Shown: positions 29,654 to 41,811, counted from the stretch's first letter. The stretch is DNA of 64,000 nt from Seminavis robusta (GCA_903772945.1 CAICTM010000115.1:1-64000); one strand, 5' to 3'. Notes: generated by a model not told the origin, from the letters alone. Translations and numbers: made by a program.

Positions 29654-32503
29654 AGCTGCTGCAAGAAATGTGGCACGACGGACAATGTGGTTCCTCAGGT
29701 CGGATTCTGTCCCAAATGTCTTCAGGCATTCATGTCTCAAAGCTCGACGCAACTAGGGCAGCACCATGCAACCCATGACTCTAATGCTTGGTTGCTGCGG
29801 CTCTCCTCAACAGCACACGATCCGGCTTCAGAAGTACGCAAGGTGTGCGTGGACAATGACATTGGAAAGAATCTCCAGCCCCACCAGAAGGAAGGCGTTG
29901 ATTTTATTTGGGAAAATGGTTTCTCGGACTGTAATTATTTCCTAGATGGGGATGAATCACAAATTGGGTAAGTGATGTTGAGTGACATGTTTCTGACTGA
30001 CCGGCACATTCATTTGTTGCACCCACCATGGACTCACGCAGTCAGCCTTGCAATTATGTATAGGGGCTGCATTTTGGCTCACTACATGGGTCTAGGTAAA
30101 TTCAAATGTCGATGTCTTTTCTGTGCTTGGTTGTCAGCAGCAAATGAGCTAAAAACGGTCCCTTGTCCTGCGCAATTGCCTCTTAGGAAAGAGCCTCACG
30201 TTAATTACATTGCTGCACACGGCTTTGACCTGTACCTCATTGGTCTCTAGTGCTACAAATAAGCCTCTATTTCGAACTGTCCTCCTTATTGCTCCGGCCA
30301 ATACCCTGACCAATTGGGAAAATGAAGTTGAAAAGTGGACAGGAGAGCTGGAAAGACCTCTTAGGATTGTAAACCTTGGAAAGGCAAAAGCCGGCTACCA
30401 GGCATCTGAAATCAAGAAGTGGACCCGTGATGGTGGTCTCCTGGTTATGAGTGATTCTCTGTTCCTAAAGTTGGCTGATACACTGTTGAAAATAGCCCAG
30501 CCAGATGTGTTGGCATTGGATGAAGCTCACACGATGCTGAAACGCTCTGGGAACAAAGGGTACAAGAAGCTCCATGACATTCGCACTAAACGAAGAATCC
30601 TTCTGACAGGAACACCCATGCAAAACAATGTCACTGAGTACTTTCATATGGTGGAATTCATTAGACCTGGAGTCATTGAAGTCCAATCAGGGCATGAGTT
30701 TGAGAAAGTATTCCGGTAAGTCTGCATTGTGCACAAGAGTGAGCTGCCGGTTGATTCCTTCCTAAAACTATTGGTTGTTTTCTCTTCTGGGTGTGACAGC
30801 GAACCTATTGAACGTGGCCTTCCTTCAGATGCTGCCGATGAAGACAAGCTGGTGTCTCTGCAGCAACAACTGGATCTCAAGAGAAAGGTTGACCCATATG
30901 TGCACAGGAAGAGTGCAACTGTGTTGCGAGACCAGCTTCCCCCTCTATACGACACACTTCTCGATTTACACCCAACCCGGATTCAAACAAAGCTGGCCAA
31001 GGTGTACAAGCGACAGCAACATGAGGGGGATAAAAACTTCTTCAAGTAAGCTTGCAAAGAATGTTGCATGCTCTGTTGCCATGTCTGGATTTGGCTCACA
31101 TCACATTTCCTTCATTTTAAGGATGTATGCTGCTCTGTCTCCCATGTACAACCATCCGGGATGCTTAAAACTGATCAAGGGAAAGAAAGGCAAAGAGGAA
31201 ACCTGGAAGCAATATGATGATGTGGTAGATGATGAAGACTTATGGTTCATGGATGATGGGCTCAAGAAAAGTGAATTCAACGGAATGCACAAGTGCCGAA
31301 ACAGTCCCAAGTTGATCATTCTTGCACATATTCTGGCTACAGCTGTCCGAGATGGGGACAAAACTTTGGTGTACTCCAAGGACCTGAATACATTAAGCAT
31401 TGTTGAGTGGTTCCTTTCACAATCTGACTGGACCAAGCATGTTACTTCGCTGAAGCACAAATCATTTGCAGGTTTGAAGCTTGGAGGATGGAAAAAGGGC
31501 AAAGATTTTGTCCGGATCGATGGGGGTGTTGATAGCGGCCGACGTGGCAGTCTTGTGGAGAAGTTTAATGGTGATCCAAATGTCAAGGTCTTCACCATTT
31601 CTTGTCTTGCTGGAGGAATTGGAATCAATTTGGTGAGTACATTTTGATTTTGTATCATCTTGGAGCTGATTGGCAATGAACAGGGATCTGACATTTGACC
31701 TTTCTGTTGATCTTTCTTAGTGCTCTGCCTCAGTAGTTGTCCTCCTTGACAACCATTTCAACCCGAGTGTCAGTGACCAATGCATTTCCCGTGCCCATCG
31801 TTATGGTCAAAAGAAGCCTGTGCGCTGCTTTAGGTTGGCCATGAAAGGAACAATGGAGGCCAAGATCTACGCCCGGTCAGTAAACAAATCTGGAGTTGCA
31901 CAGCAAGTGATTGACGGAAACTTTTCTGAGAAGCACTTCCACTTCTCAGCTGAGGAGCTGGAGGATCTGAAGGACTTCAAGTCCTCTGTTGAATGCAGTA
32001 GATGTGGCAAATGGCGCTCATTCCCTGCAGACCAAGACCTTCCGGATCAAGATGCAAATTGGTATTGCGAGATGAATACAGACCAGCGATACAACAGCTG
32101 CACTATTCCTGTCGAGGCAGCTCTGTTGGAGCACTACCGAGGGCAAAGCCGTGTGCAAGAAGATGGCCTCCTACGACACCTCTTGCGTGTGGTGAATCCT
32201 AAGACTATGAAGAAAGAAATTGTGGCAAGCCATACGCCAGTAGAGATCATTCACGAGTCGGACTGTTCTTGTGAAGATGCCATTGCCAAGTTGGAGGGAG
32301 AAATTGCAGATCAAAAGAAAAAGATTGCCCTGCAAGGGAGGGGTGTTGCAGCTTCAAGAAGTGATGGGGCAGCAGTTGTGGTTGTACAGCCCAAACTGGA
32401 AGCAATGCCACAATTGCCCGGAGCTGGTGGCGCGCCACAAGAGATTGTTGACCTTACATTGTTTGATGAGCCGGACAGCAAACGACCAAAGGTGGCTGTC
32501 TAA
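29654..32503 (+). CDS. ATRX/Rad54-like SNF2 ATPase with CW-type zinc finger
   Basis: Coding exons 29654-29967, 30064-30095 (32 bases), 30187-30715, 30800-31045, 31122-31632 and 31721-32503 give 804 residues. The true start is unresolved: the frame is open to a TATATAG acceptor at 29653 and its first in-frame ATG is 29732, but the preceding CKKC...CPKC zinc-ribbon (29657-29727) argues for an upstream exon. Motif I is split by an intron and reads GCILAHYMGLGKS once joined (ATRX-type GCILAH). The second core motif is LALDEAHTM, then LLTGTPMQNN. Helicase C reads SCLAGGIGINL and SRAHRYGQKK. After the ATPase core comes a CW zinc finger (VECSRCGKWRSFP...NWYCEMN...C), which in other proteins reads histone H3K4 methylation, and a short coiled coil. 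It acts in the nucleus as a chromatin translocase. Confidence 0.85.
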
Positions 32504-32699
32504 CTACGGTACTGTTGTATCGCTAGAGCTATGCCCCAAGATTATCGTTGTTGACCTTGCTATAGCTCGCCAATCTCTGTTGATAACAAAACTGATTACT
32601 AATACACACTTCTTTCCTAAACTGCACGCGTTCGCTTGCCCGTTGCGCACGAATACATACTCGCTCATCACATCACATTTTCATTTCATTTCATTCCAT

Positions 32700-34250
32700 T
32701 CACATGCGCAACTGGGTGAGCGACTGGACATGACGAAAGGATGGCTCGTCTTCTCCTGGTGGACTGGGTGCGGCCAACCACTTTCGTGGTCGTTGTGGAG
32801 TCGTAGGAGTCATCGTCGCCGGAAGGGACGCTGGATCAGATGCGGAAAACAAGGACATGGCCGCCGTGGCAAGGGTCTTGTTGGAAGAATCCATCTCCGT
32901 CTTATTGCCAGGAAACAAGCGTGCCAAACTGGGTTGTGTGGACAGTTTGGGTCTGCTCTTGGGTGGTTTCGTAGTATTGGTCGAAGGACGCTGTTGTTTA
33001 CTCCGAATCTTGGGATGATACTGATAATTGGTATTACTTGCATCCATCATGGAATCGTAGATGCCCGCCCCGGCGGCAATGTAAGAGGAAGTCATGGAGA
33101 TACTGGATCGTCGTCGATAGGGATTGACCGAGCTGTCGACACTGGTGCGACGACAATGATTGTCATCCTGCGAAAAGTCGACTCCAATGTCGCGAGGCAC
33201 CGTGACGGTGGAGACGGAGCATTGCGTGGTAGGACACTGAATGAGTCGTCCTTCGTGGCACAAAAAGGTATCCAAACGACCGGGATCGAGCAACTGCATG
33301 GCCGTACCGTTACGGCCCTTGTAGGAATCAACGAGTTCTCGTGTGTTCAACTGTTGAATGGTCGGCACGGAAAAGGATTTGCGCATGCCAATGCATTCTG
33401 GTTCTGCTTTGACGAGTGATTCTGGCTGTTGTTGCGACGGTGGAGCCCAAGTAGACGCCACTGTCGTCGAAGCCATCTCGTAGTCCTGATGACTGAGAGA
33501 GAGACTCTGTGTGTCCTTATTGGACCGTCCTTGTCCAGCTGTCTTGGACGCATGGCGTGCTGACTGCAGCAAAAACGACGACAGCGCATTCAAGTACTTA
33601 TCGTCGTCTCCCTTTTTCTTTGTGGCGTCCTTTTTCTTTGTGGCATCTTTCTTCTTCTTCTTTTGCTGCTGCTGCTGTTGTGTTGTATCTAGTAGCTGCT
33701 GAAGCTGTCGCTGCGAGGACGCCTTGGTCATGGTGATGGCAGCACGTCGCTCTTTGGGCTTTTTCATATTGGGGAGGAAGCTGTCATTGTCATGGCTGTT
33801 GTTGCTACCAACACTGGTCGTGTGACTGCCATTGGAGTTGGTGTTGTTGGTGCTGGTTTGACTATTGTGTCGGGCTTCGGCAATCCTCTGTTGGATGGAT
33901 TTGCGGTGATCGTCTTGTTGACTCTTCTGCTTCTTTGTCGTCGTCTTGACAAGGCCTCCTTGTACCGGTACAGTGGCTTTGGCGGGATACTCCATCAAAC
34001 GGGGCATGGGTGTATTGGCACTGTCTCGAAATTGGAAGCGCCGATTGGTCTCTTTCTTGTTGTTGGACGTCTTTTTGCGTCGTCTTGTACTCGATTCCAT
34101 CAAACGAAGGATATTGGGGGCTCGCAGCTTTTTCACTTCCACTTGCGATGGCACGTCGTCATTGTCATTGTCACGCAAAAGCTGAGGAACTTGAATCACA
34201 GCAACAGGAGGACCATTCAAGCCTCCCGTGCTACGGTTGCGGCGCATCAT
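32700..34250 (-). CDS. Basic low-complexity protein of unknown function
   Basis: Single exon of 516 residues starting MMRRNRSTGG. It is rich in K, R, Q, S, T and N throughout. Features include RRRKKTSNNKK (possible nuclear signal, about residues 56-66), a Q/K run (QQQQQQKKKKKDATKKKDA, about 194-212), and an ordered-looking stretch ECIGMRKSFSVPTIQQLNTRELVDSYKG with the nearby LDTFLCHEGRLIQCP (about 285-345). No domain is recognised. It is the longest frame on either strand; the 382-codon frame on the other strand is antisense to it and Arg/His-rich. It converges with the SNF2 gene, with about 200 bases between stops. Confidence 0.7.
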   Translation of the reverse strand: MMRRNRSTGGLNGPPVAVIQVPQLLRDNDNDDVPSQVEVKKLRAPNILRLMESSTRRRKKTSNNKKETNRRFQFRDSANTPMPRLMEYPAKATVPVQGGLVKTTTKKQKSQQDDHRKSIQQRIAEARHNSQTSTNNTNSNGSHTTSVGSNNSHDNDSFLPNMKKPKERRAAITMTKASSQRQLQQLLDTTQQQQQQKKKKKDATKKKDATKKKGDDDKYLNALSSFLLQSARHASKTAGQGRSNKDTQSLSLSHQDYEMASTTVASTWAPPSQQQPESLVKAEPECIGMRKSFSVPTIQQLNTRELVDSYKGRNGTAMQLLDPGRLDTFLCHEGRLIQCPTTQCSVSTVTVPRDIGVDFSQDDNHCRRTSVDSSVNPYRRRSSISMTSSYIAAGAGIYDSMMDASNTNYQYHPKIRSKQQRPSTNTTKPPKSRPKLSTQPSLARLFPGNKTEMDSSNKTLATAAMSLFSASDPASLPATMTPTTPQRPRKWLAAPSPPGEDEPSFRHVQSLTQLRM

Positions 34251-35815
34251 GGTGGTGCTGGTGCAGAATGTATATTGTATATTAGTGAAGGTAGAGAGGG
34301 AAAGATTTGTAAAGGTGATGGCTGTGGCAGCAATATGGTAGCTGTGAAATGGAAAAGCTAAAAGTCCCTTTTACTGCTTGGATGCTCTGTGACTTTGGAG
34401 CTTGCTTGGGAACGTTGAGAGCTTTTTGTTCCGACAAGAAGAGCCCCCCTTCACCCTTCACACTGGTTCAAAGCCAGTCAACGAGGGAACAAGCGACCCT
34501 CACCTTGAACACATTACTGAATGTGAAGAAACTTTCCTTGAAGAGCAAGTCAATGAATTAACAAATCAAAAGGTGTCCAAGAGCGTTCGGAACAGGTCCT
34601 TTAAATCTTGAACCTCCATGTCAAACTGTCCAAGAACGTCCCTCGGATTCTCTGCGGTATTGGTTTTGGCATTTAATAAGTCCTACTCCCAAGAACTGGT
34701 GTTGGCGATATCTAACTGTGACTGCCAGCATGGTCCATGATTCTGTGAAATGTGAAAGCCTCATTGCCCCAATGAAAATTATTTTTAATATTTTAAATAG
34801 AGCTCGGTCACACATCGGAGTCACTTTTATCACTCGCATAAAACTGTACACTCGACTCGACTCTCGACTCTCGACTCGGCACTTGGTTGAAGATCTTCCA
34901 AAGGCCACAAAAAAAAAGACTGCAGCTCTATGTAACTTGATTCTCGACATGGGTATCTGCTACATGGCTGGCGAGAGGGTAAAATTTACGATTGCTGTGG
35001 TTTTGCTTTCTACGAGTCCAGTCGATTCTGTCCTCAGCGCACATCCACGGAGTCGCAAACGCAATGACAAGGATGGTTCCAGCTCCAGCTAGCTAGTGAG
35101 CTACTCAGCACATGTTGGAAGAGAGGCTGATAGAGTAGCTCATACAGTCCGTTCGATTCGATTCGATTCGATTCGATTCGATTCGATTCGATTCGATTCG
35201 ATTCGATTCTTTCTTTTAGCAGACTTTGACGGTGTTTTCAGCCATTTTGAACTCGTCGCTGCACAAAGCACCTCTACGGACGACGCTCGACTTTTAAAAT
35301 CAGATGTAAATACGCGAAGACATGGCTGCAGCCAACAGACAGTTCCGAGAGCGTACCTAGGGAACGAAAAGTCGGTGGATGGTGGATCGGCCAGCCAACC
35401 AGCCAACCGTACCATGCACTCAGCTTTGCACAACTATGTTTGACTGCACTGGATCCCGGGCAAAACACTCTGCAAGTCCACTCGGGCGGATGGAAAATGA
35501 AGAAAACAGCTCGAAAATGGATGCCAATGGAAAAGAAGATACGTTCGTAAACGAGGATTGCAAAACACTGTAGCCTCGTAGAAATGTAGAAGTAACTAAG
35601 CATTCGAACCCAGTTTCGGAGATCGAATCTCTACCGGTATTTCTGCAAACACAAAACCTCAACACAATTGGGGGCGTAGCTCTAACGAAGAACAGATAGA
35701 TTGTTGTGTTGTGTTATGTTATGTTATGTACCTTATCTTATTCGATGCCGCGGAGATTTCCCTTCCGGCGGTCTTTTCTCCTGTCGTCATGCCTGGGAGT
35801 CGCCCTCTAGAGGAC
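34251..35815. other. Intergenic, with TTCGA microsatellite
   Basis: About 1.6 kb. Holds the promoter of the basic protein and the 3' flank of the cyclase gene. The open frame at 34718-35092 has no support. The only structured feature is the microsatellite at 35152-35209. Confidence 0.5.
35152..35209. repeat. (TTCGA)n microsatellite
   Basis: About 11.5 perfect copies of the 5-base unit TTCGA. Shorter runs of the same unit occur at 28620-28706, 49150-49180, 50161-50176 and 53705-53726. Confidence 0.95.
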
Positions 35816-38800
35816 TCACACTTCAATGTCCTCATTTACAAAAGTTTCTATAGGCAGAGTGACAGAAGACCCACGTGGCAACAAGTGTCCGATCTCTACC
35901 TGACCTCCCTTGACCCCATACTTGGACTTGCACTCCTCAATGAACTCTGCTACCACAGATTCACCCTTCAGTGCCCACTCCTCACGATTTGTGCGGGCAT
36001 AGTTCAAGAACTCATCACTTGAGACACCAAAGACTCCACAATCCTTCAACTTCTGTGTCAAGGGGATGATGTAGAAATCAAAGAAGCCTATCAAAGAAAG
36101 AATGACACAGCAACCTAGTGAGCACAACAGCTGGTGCCTTTCTTGTACATGTAGAATGAGGGAGGGGGCTTACCAAATTCGCCATTGTACCAAAAGTCCG
36201 CGGGATTCTTCTCCATCCTTCCATTCAAGTAGGCTACATAAAGCTCCTCAAACAGCTTCTGATTCCATTTCTGCAAGCAGGGGACAAACAAAATGTTTCT
36301 TGTCAGAGTCTGGGTCGACTAATGCCAAATCAGAGCACCTCCTCAACAACACCTTACCTTGTAGACATGCCAGTGCTGCATTGTGTGCGATATATCCGAG
36401 GCTTGGATGATGTGTTCAATAATGATGGTGGCTTTCCTGTTGACAGAATCCCTGGCATTTTCTTCAAGTTGACCTGAGCTGGCAAATTCACCTGTCTTGA
36501 AGGCCTTGTCCCACCTGCGGTTCCTTAATGCCTTTAGATCCTTGTCCACAATGTCCGTCTACAAGCAGTATTATTGAAACGTGTTAGCAGCTGCCAATGA
36601 AATAGATGCAAAATGACACCATCTGCAACTACTTACTGCCATGACCGAATTCACAACAAGGTCTTGGAATCGGCTCAGATCAGCTTTGGTCTCAAAGAGG
36701 AAGGACCGAAGCTCAGCATACTCATCACCCATCAAGAGCTTCCAAGCAATTTCCAATGAGTTCTACAATCATGGAGCAGAAGAGGCATATAGTGAGTCCC
36801 CCCAGTTGCACATTGACCACAGAAGCTAACAATGGCTCAACTTACTTGTTCTGCAACACTCCTCTCCTTGTATTTGGCAGCAATGGAGACTCCTTCCTTG
36901 ACAAGCTGGGCATTGGACACTCCCACATGATCTAAGACAACCTTGTAAGGACAACTGCAACAATAGACAAGGATACCAAAGCAACAAGTACTCACCAACA
37001 TCATGGATCAAGGCTGAAAATGCACAGGCGAATTGGGTAAGGGGATCTGAGGTGATGCCATAGGTGTGGCTAAAGAGTTGCAATGAGTTACATTGGTGAG
37101 CTCTCAACAATAAACACTAAATGTGGGGAACATAAGGAGAAGCAATGGCAAGAACTCACTCATGAAGCTCAGCAGCTGACTCCCGGGGGCCAAACTGGTT
37201 TGGAGCAATGATTCTGCAGAGAAGAAAGGGATAGTAGAGGGTCAGATAACCTGGGAGGGCTGGGAAATCGAGTTGCCTTTGTGATTGATGAAAATACTTA
37301 CCTTGACATTAGCTTTGCGACACTCATTACCACATGACTGTAGATGCGGAGCAGAAAAAGGCCAGATGAGCTCAAATGTGCAAGAATCACAGATGTGACT
37401 ATAGCAGCAGCTGCCCTACCTTGCATGCTCAAAGTTATGGACTGCAAGTTTGTCAAATGACATGGGATTGATGAGATATCAGTGCACTTGATTGGTTTGG
37501 TTGTATCTCCTCCGCCATAGATACTTACATGGATTGTCATTATAGAGTGTAGAGATGACACTCACAAGGTGGTGCAGTTGCATGACAATTTCATCAGGGA
37601 TTTCCACTGCCTTGGTTTCTACTTGCTTTTCCCTGCACCTTTTGCTGTCAAAGGCTGGAAGGTGGATGATTTCTTTTACAGCTTCCAGAGGCACCTCTTC
37701 CAGATGATGCTGCCGAGCCGAGCTCTTTGTTAGTGTCGGCTGTGATGTGCGACTCGCAACGATTTGCCTCAAGATTCGAAGTAGCGACTCAACATTCCAG
37801 TCTATAAGTCGACTGGTCTTCTCGTCCAATCCATGGATGCTCTTGTCATAAGATACAGGGCCCTGTACCATAGGAACAAACTTCTCATTACTCAGCACAT
37901 TCGAATGGTCACTGCCGGCACGGTCATTACGCCCGGCAATCCAGTAGGTTTCAAGGCAACCTGTCAAATTGCAGAACCATTAGCAAGATTCGATTGGCTG
38001 GCAAACAAAACCATCCACAACTCAGTTACAGGAAGTACCTTTTCCTTTCAGTTCAATAGGCTCCAGCCTCTTTTCAAGCCAGTGCTCTTTTCCCGCTATC
38101 TTAATGAGTTCTGCTGTTTCTTTCGAGCAATGAATCCTGGAAGGAATACCTGAACTCTCAATTCTACCACAGGTGTTGACAGTCTACCAGCGTTTGAAGA
38201 ATACCGGGGCAGAATTGGCCACACATTCAGTGCAAGGTTGCATAATAATGCTTCCACTTAATTAAACTTACATCGCCAAAAAGCTGGAACCGAGCTCGTT
38301 CCCCACGAAGGACACCAGCTGTCACAGGGCCAGAGTGAATGCCTGGAGGTAGAAAGGATAAATTTTTGTTAAGTCAAGTGCAAGCATGGGCAAATTGCAA
38401 GTTGCAGATTGCTGATAATGAAACCTACCAATCCTGAGCTTGAGGTCGCCTGTGTCTGGTCCCAAGAGCACCTCCAGTTCCTTGGTCAGCACATTCATCC
38501 TTTGAAGGATGTCTTGCCCAAACTTGGCCATTGCCAGGGCATGGTCTTTTCTGGGGTCTATCAATCAAGGTTAAATTGGATAATGTGAGAATCCAGCTAG
38601 CGAAAGTTGTTAATGTTCAGGGCTGGTATACTGCTGGTATCCTCTTTACCTGGTAGGCCACAAACAGCTGAAAGGATCAATGACAGCATACAGGTGATTC
38701 AGTAATGAGCTGTGCTGTAAGGAGGCTACGGAAGAAGCTGTGGCAAAGTATGTGACATCCTAGGGAAGCACTCACCAACATAGCAATCACCCACTGTTTC

Positions 38801-41123
38801 CACTGTCACAGTAATGATGGAACAAACGATTAGAGTCACGAAGGCATTAGCTCAATGACTAGACTGTCAATACCTGTGAATTTCTTGCTTACCTTTGAAG
38901 ACACGCCGACGTTGAGCAATGAGATCAAATGAACCATAAAGAGTTTCCAGGAGAATGAATACTTGTGATGGTTCTGGAGTAGAGAAAACATAGCAAGGAA
39001 CAAGACAAAATCTGAGATAAACATGTATAAGGTGCTTCGATTGATTCTACAAGGCTAGCCTACCTCTAACAGAACTCCAAGCTGTGACAATAGAACGGGT
39101 TAGCAACGGGGGCAACATGCACTGACTATAAGCAACCATCCATCTGGAGCCTTACCAGTAAAGCCTGATATGTCCGCATACAAAACCTGGCATAAAAGGG
39201 GTGATGATGTCAGGGCACGGGCGACAAAAGAAATATTCAACAAGAATATTAACCCACCGTTGTTTCAAGATACAAATCAGCCAGGGGCGCATCATTAATA
39301 TCAATGCTCTTGGCTGTAAGATCCGTGCCATCATTCAGAAACACAGCTGCCTTCGACTTGATTTTCTGTTCAACTGACTGCTTTTGTTTGGCTTGATTCA
39401 TCAAGCGGTCTCTCATATGATCGGGGAACAAGGAGGTCACGATACTGTTACTCTGAGCAGCCTGGTGGATGAGGTTGGTGTTCCTCCTTTGCTGCATCAT
39501 GTCGTAGATAAAGAAGGAAACTGCCACAAGGGCAAATGTGGCTGCAATCACTGCTGCAAAGATTTCGGGTGTGTTGGTGTCGTAGAGTTCTTGGAAGGTT
39601 GTGCTTGGGTAGATATGCTGCAATGGGAGGGAGATGAACATGCGCACATGTGAGATACATTGCTGAGCTGACCAGGTCCACAAGGTGAAACAAATGTTAA
39701 ACTGACCATGGAGTAATGGCAGGGTCCACCTGGGCCACTCTTGGCAACCTCTCTGAAATGAGGGTGAGTAGACAAATCCAGACTAATTTCTACTTCCATT
39801 TCGTCAAAATCTGTCTCATGGTGATCCCCAGGGCCAAGGTAGAAAGCATCACCTCCCACAATGTTGTACCTACATTGAGGAAAAGTGGTGATGAGTCATG
39901 GATATCATTTTCTTTCTCCATAGAACACAGTTTCATGCAGGCAGACAATTACTTACGTGTAAGTTTGGTTGCATGTATTCTTGATGACTACATGGATTCC
40001 TTCCACTCCTGTAGGTAGCAAGTTCAAGAGAGGAGCATCCCAAGCCATGGCCCCAGAAATTGTGGCAGCAACACCTGAGCTCTTATTGCCAGGCTTTGCA
40101 TAGACTGGGTGCAAAAAGAAGGAATGAGGGTTGGACACATTGGAGTTTTTGAGCTTAGAGTGGTACCTGGCATGCTCTTGTGGTGAAAATGCGATTGGGA
40201 TTCCAGGATGTCTTCTGACTTCGGTAAATAGAGTCTCATTCTGCAGTTCAAACATGGCAGCCATCAGTTGTGGGAAAACAAGTTCAACATTCACGTTGAT
40301 GCCACCATGAGTGACTGGAGGAGGACTGTATGACCACGCAGGGAAATAATACTCTCGAGGTTCTGGGTCGGGAATGACCCCCTCTGGAGTTAACAATGTC
40401 ATGTCGTTGACGTAGGTATTTTCACCTCCCTTGAGTCTCTGAAGGGATCCCATTTGCTGCATGTGACTCTCAATCACCCAGCCTTTGTTCTTGTTGGCAT
40501 AGTCCAGCCAGGCTTCCTTCTGGTCGGCTCTCACAAATGGACTATAGGCAATAGTCTCAATGTGGGCTTGCTTGATGATGCCAGGAGCAATAGTCTCAAA
40601 TGTAGGGAGGGTGACAAATGGAAAAAACTCTTTGTTCTTATCACTGTGGGCCCAGACAGAGATGAAGTTTCCTAGCTGGTCCAAGCCATCTCTCAACTCT
40701 TGCATTTGCTTCACTGAAGTCTCACTAAGAGCACGAGAGAACTGCTGGAACTGTCAATGACAAAGAGATACCTGTGGTTAGTTCACCCACTCAATAATGT
40801 CAGGGCATGCAGCAGAAACTATAGTAACTTACGGCAGTCTCAAAATTGTTCTTTTCCTCTTTCTTCAGTAGAGTGTAAGTGGAGTAAGTCACAACAAAGG
40901 CAGTTACCAGTAAGGCGCCTGTGGCCACTAGACGCCAGAGCTGGACACTTCTGGTGTCCTTCTTAGCCATCTTTTGGACCTCCTTGATCTCATCTCTCTT
41001 CACAGGAAATGGGTCTTCCCGAATTGCTGTAGTCGAGGTGCCCATCTCATCAAAATTTGAACCGATTGACTCGAGGTCATCATCGTCACCAGAAACAACC
41101 GAAGTAGTTGCCTTGGACTTCAT
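35816..41123 (-). CDS. Receptor nucleotide cyclase fused to class I cyclic nucleotide phosphodiesterase, 22 exons
   Basis: Exons (reverse): 41123-40833, 40750-39957, 39869-39707, 39617-39258, 39186-39156, 39081-39064, 38973-38893, 38802-38776, 38667-38650, 38557-38429, 38342-38272, 38183-38039, 37960-37529, 37441-37420, 37337-37302, 37213-37160, 37069-36996, 36931-36846, 36762-36637, 36558-36358, 36270-36174, 36087-35816. All are GT-AG with matching phases; total 1175 residues. Membrane helices at about 64-86 and 435-457 enclose a 350-residue outside domain. The cyclase spans about 537-709: metal Asp541 (ADISGF) and Asp585 (VETVGD), Asn664 and Arg668 (TVNTCGRIES). Glu581 is the guanine-selecting position of guanylate cyclases; the partner position, usually Cys, is Gln657. 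The PDE spans about 810-1110: HNFEHASH (855-862), HDVDH-x4-N (913-922) and Asp1041 (ASDISH). One chain would make and break a cyclic nucleotide under control of an outside signal. Confidence 0.9.
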
Positions 41124-41551
41124 GATCAATCAGTGAAGTTCAATGGAAGCGTATAGTTAATCGAGAGCAGAAAACGTGGAGAGAGTGAGCGGAAGAATGT
41201 AGCAAGGTTGTTGCGATGCAATGGGGCACGAGGGATCAGCGTCCTGGGCGGAGAAGGAATATGGCGGGTTGGAAGACGAGGATCTCTTCAGTTGGGTCTC
41301 TTCGTCAAGCCGGCTTCACCAAGAAATCATAGAGCCACTGGTAAGAAGGAAGAAGTGAGACGAGGCCAACTTTCAGCGCACTTCATCTTCTATGCAACCT
41401 GGAAGAAACGGTGAAAAGGTTCGACCACTTGCTTGACGCGGTCATTCGGAAAGTCACAAGCGACTACCATCGAGTGGAGAGGAACGTACGAATTAAATCG
41501 TTGAACTCATAGCTACACACGCTTAAGCCTTCTAATCAGGATTCCAGAAGA

Positions 41552-41665
41552 AATTGGTTTAAAGGTGGGTACCCAAGCATATTTCGCTAGCTAGAAGGTT
41601 TCTTCAATATAGCGTTCTACAGAACATAAACTTTCTGATTCCACCAGTCTTCCAAGAACAAAATT
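41552..41665 (+). repeat. Direct repeat, copy 1
   Basis: TTGGTTTAAAGGTGGGTACCCAAGCATATTT, then AACATAAACTTTCTGATTCCACCAGTCTTC, repeated at 41837-41927. It lies between the cyclase start and the helicase-glycosylase stop. Confidence 0.8.
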
Positions 41666-41727
41666 TTATAGAAGTAGCTGCACAGTGCGCAGTGCACAAG
41701 ACAAACTACTCCGACAACCAGTTGCTG

Positions 41728-41811
41728 ACCGGTGAATGACCGGTATGATCTGCCGTGACACTCGAGTACTGACCTGTGAATGATCGGTATGATCTGCGAG
41801 AGACTGCGAGG
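41728..41811 (+). repeat. Short tandem repeat of about 44 bases
   Basis: Two successive units: GACCGGTGAATGACCGGTATGATCTGC (from 41728) and GACCTGTGAATGATCGGTATGATCTGC (from about 41772). Confidence 0.75.

Noticed and set aside
29110-29685. Reverse open frame of 191 codons over the SNF2 5' region
   Set aside because: It spans the GTACCGGTAC repeats and the inverted-repeat element's right end; the coding look is limited to the part antisense to the SNF2 leader.
32271-33419. Forward open frame of 382 codons
   Set aside because: Antisense to the basic low-complexity gene and overlapping the end of the SNF2 frame; composition is Arg/Gly/His-rich as expected for a shadow frame.
35590-35632. GGGTTCGAATGC on the reverse strand resembles a tRNA B box
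   Set aside because: The flanking bases do not form a T-stem or acceptor stem, and no A box lies at the right distance.
37536-37566. Possible GTGAGT donor after the PDE helix LHHL
   Set aside because: Read-through encodes VSVISTLYNDNP, the standard lead-in to the PDE HNFEHA motif, so no intron is needed.
38132-38150. Possible splice donor and acceptor (GTATTCC...TTCCAG) inside the cyclase exon
   Set aside because: Reading straight through gives the expected SSGIPSRIHCSKETAEL cyclase end; the 18-base gap is too short to be an intron.
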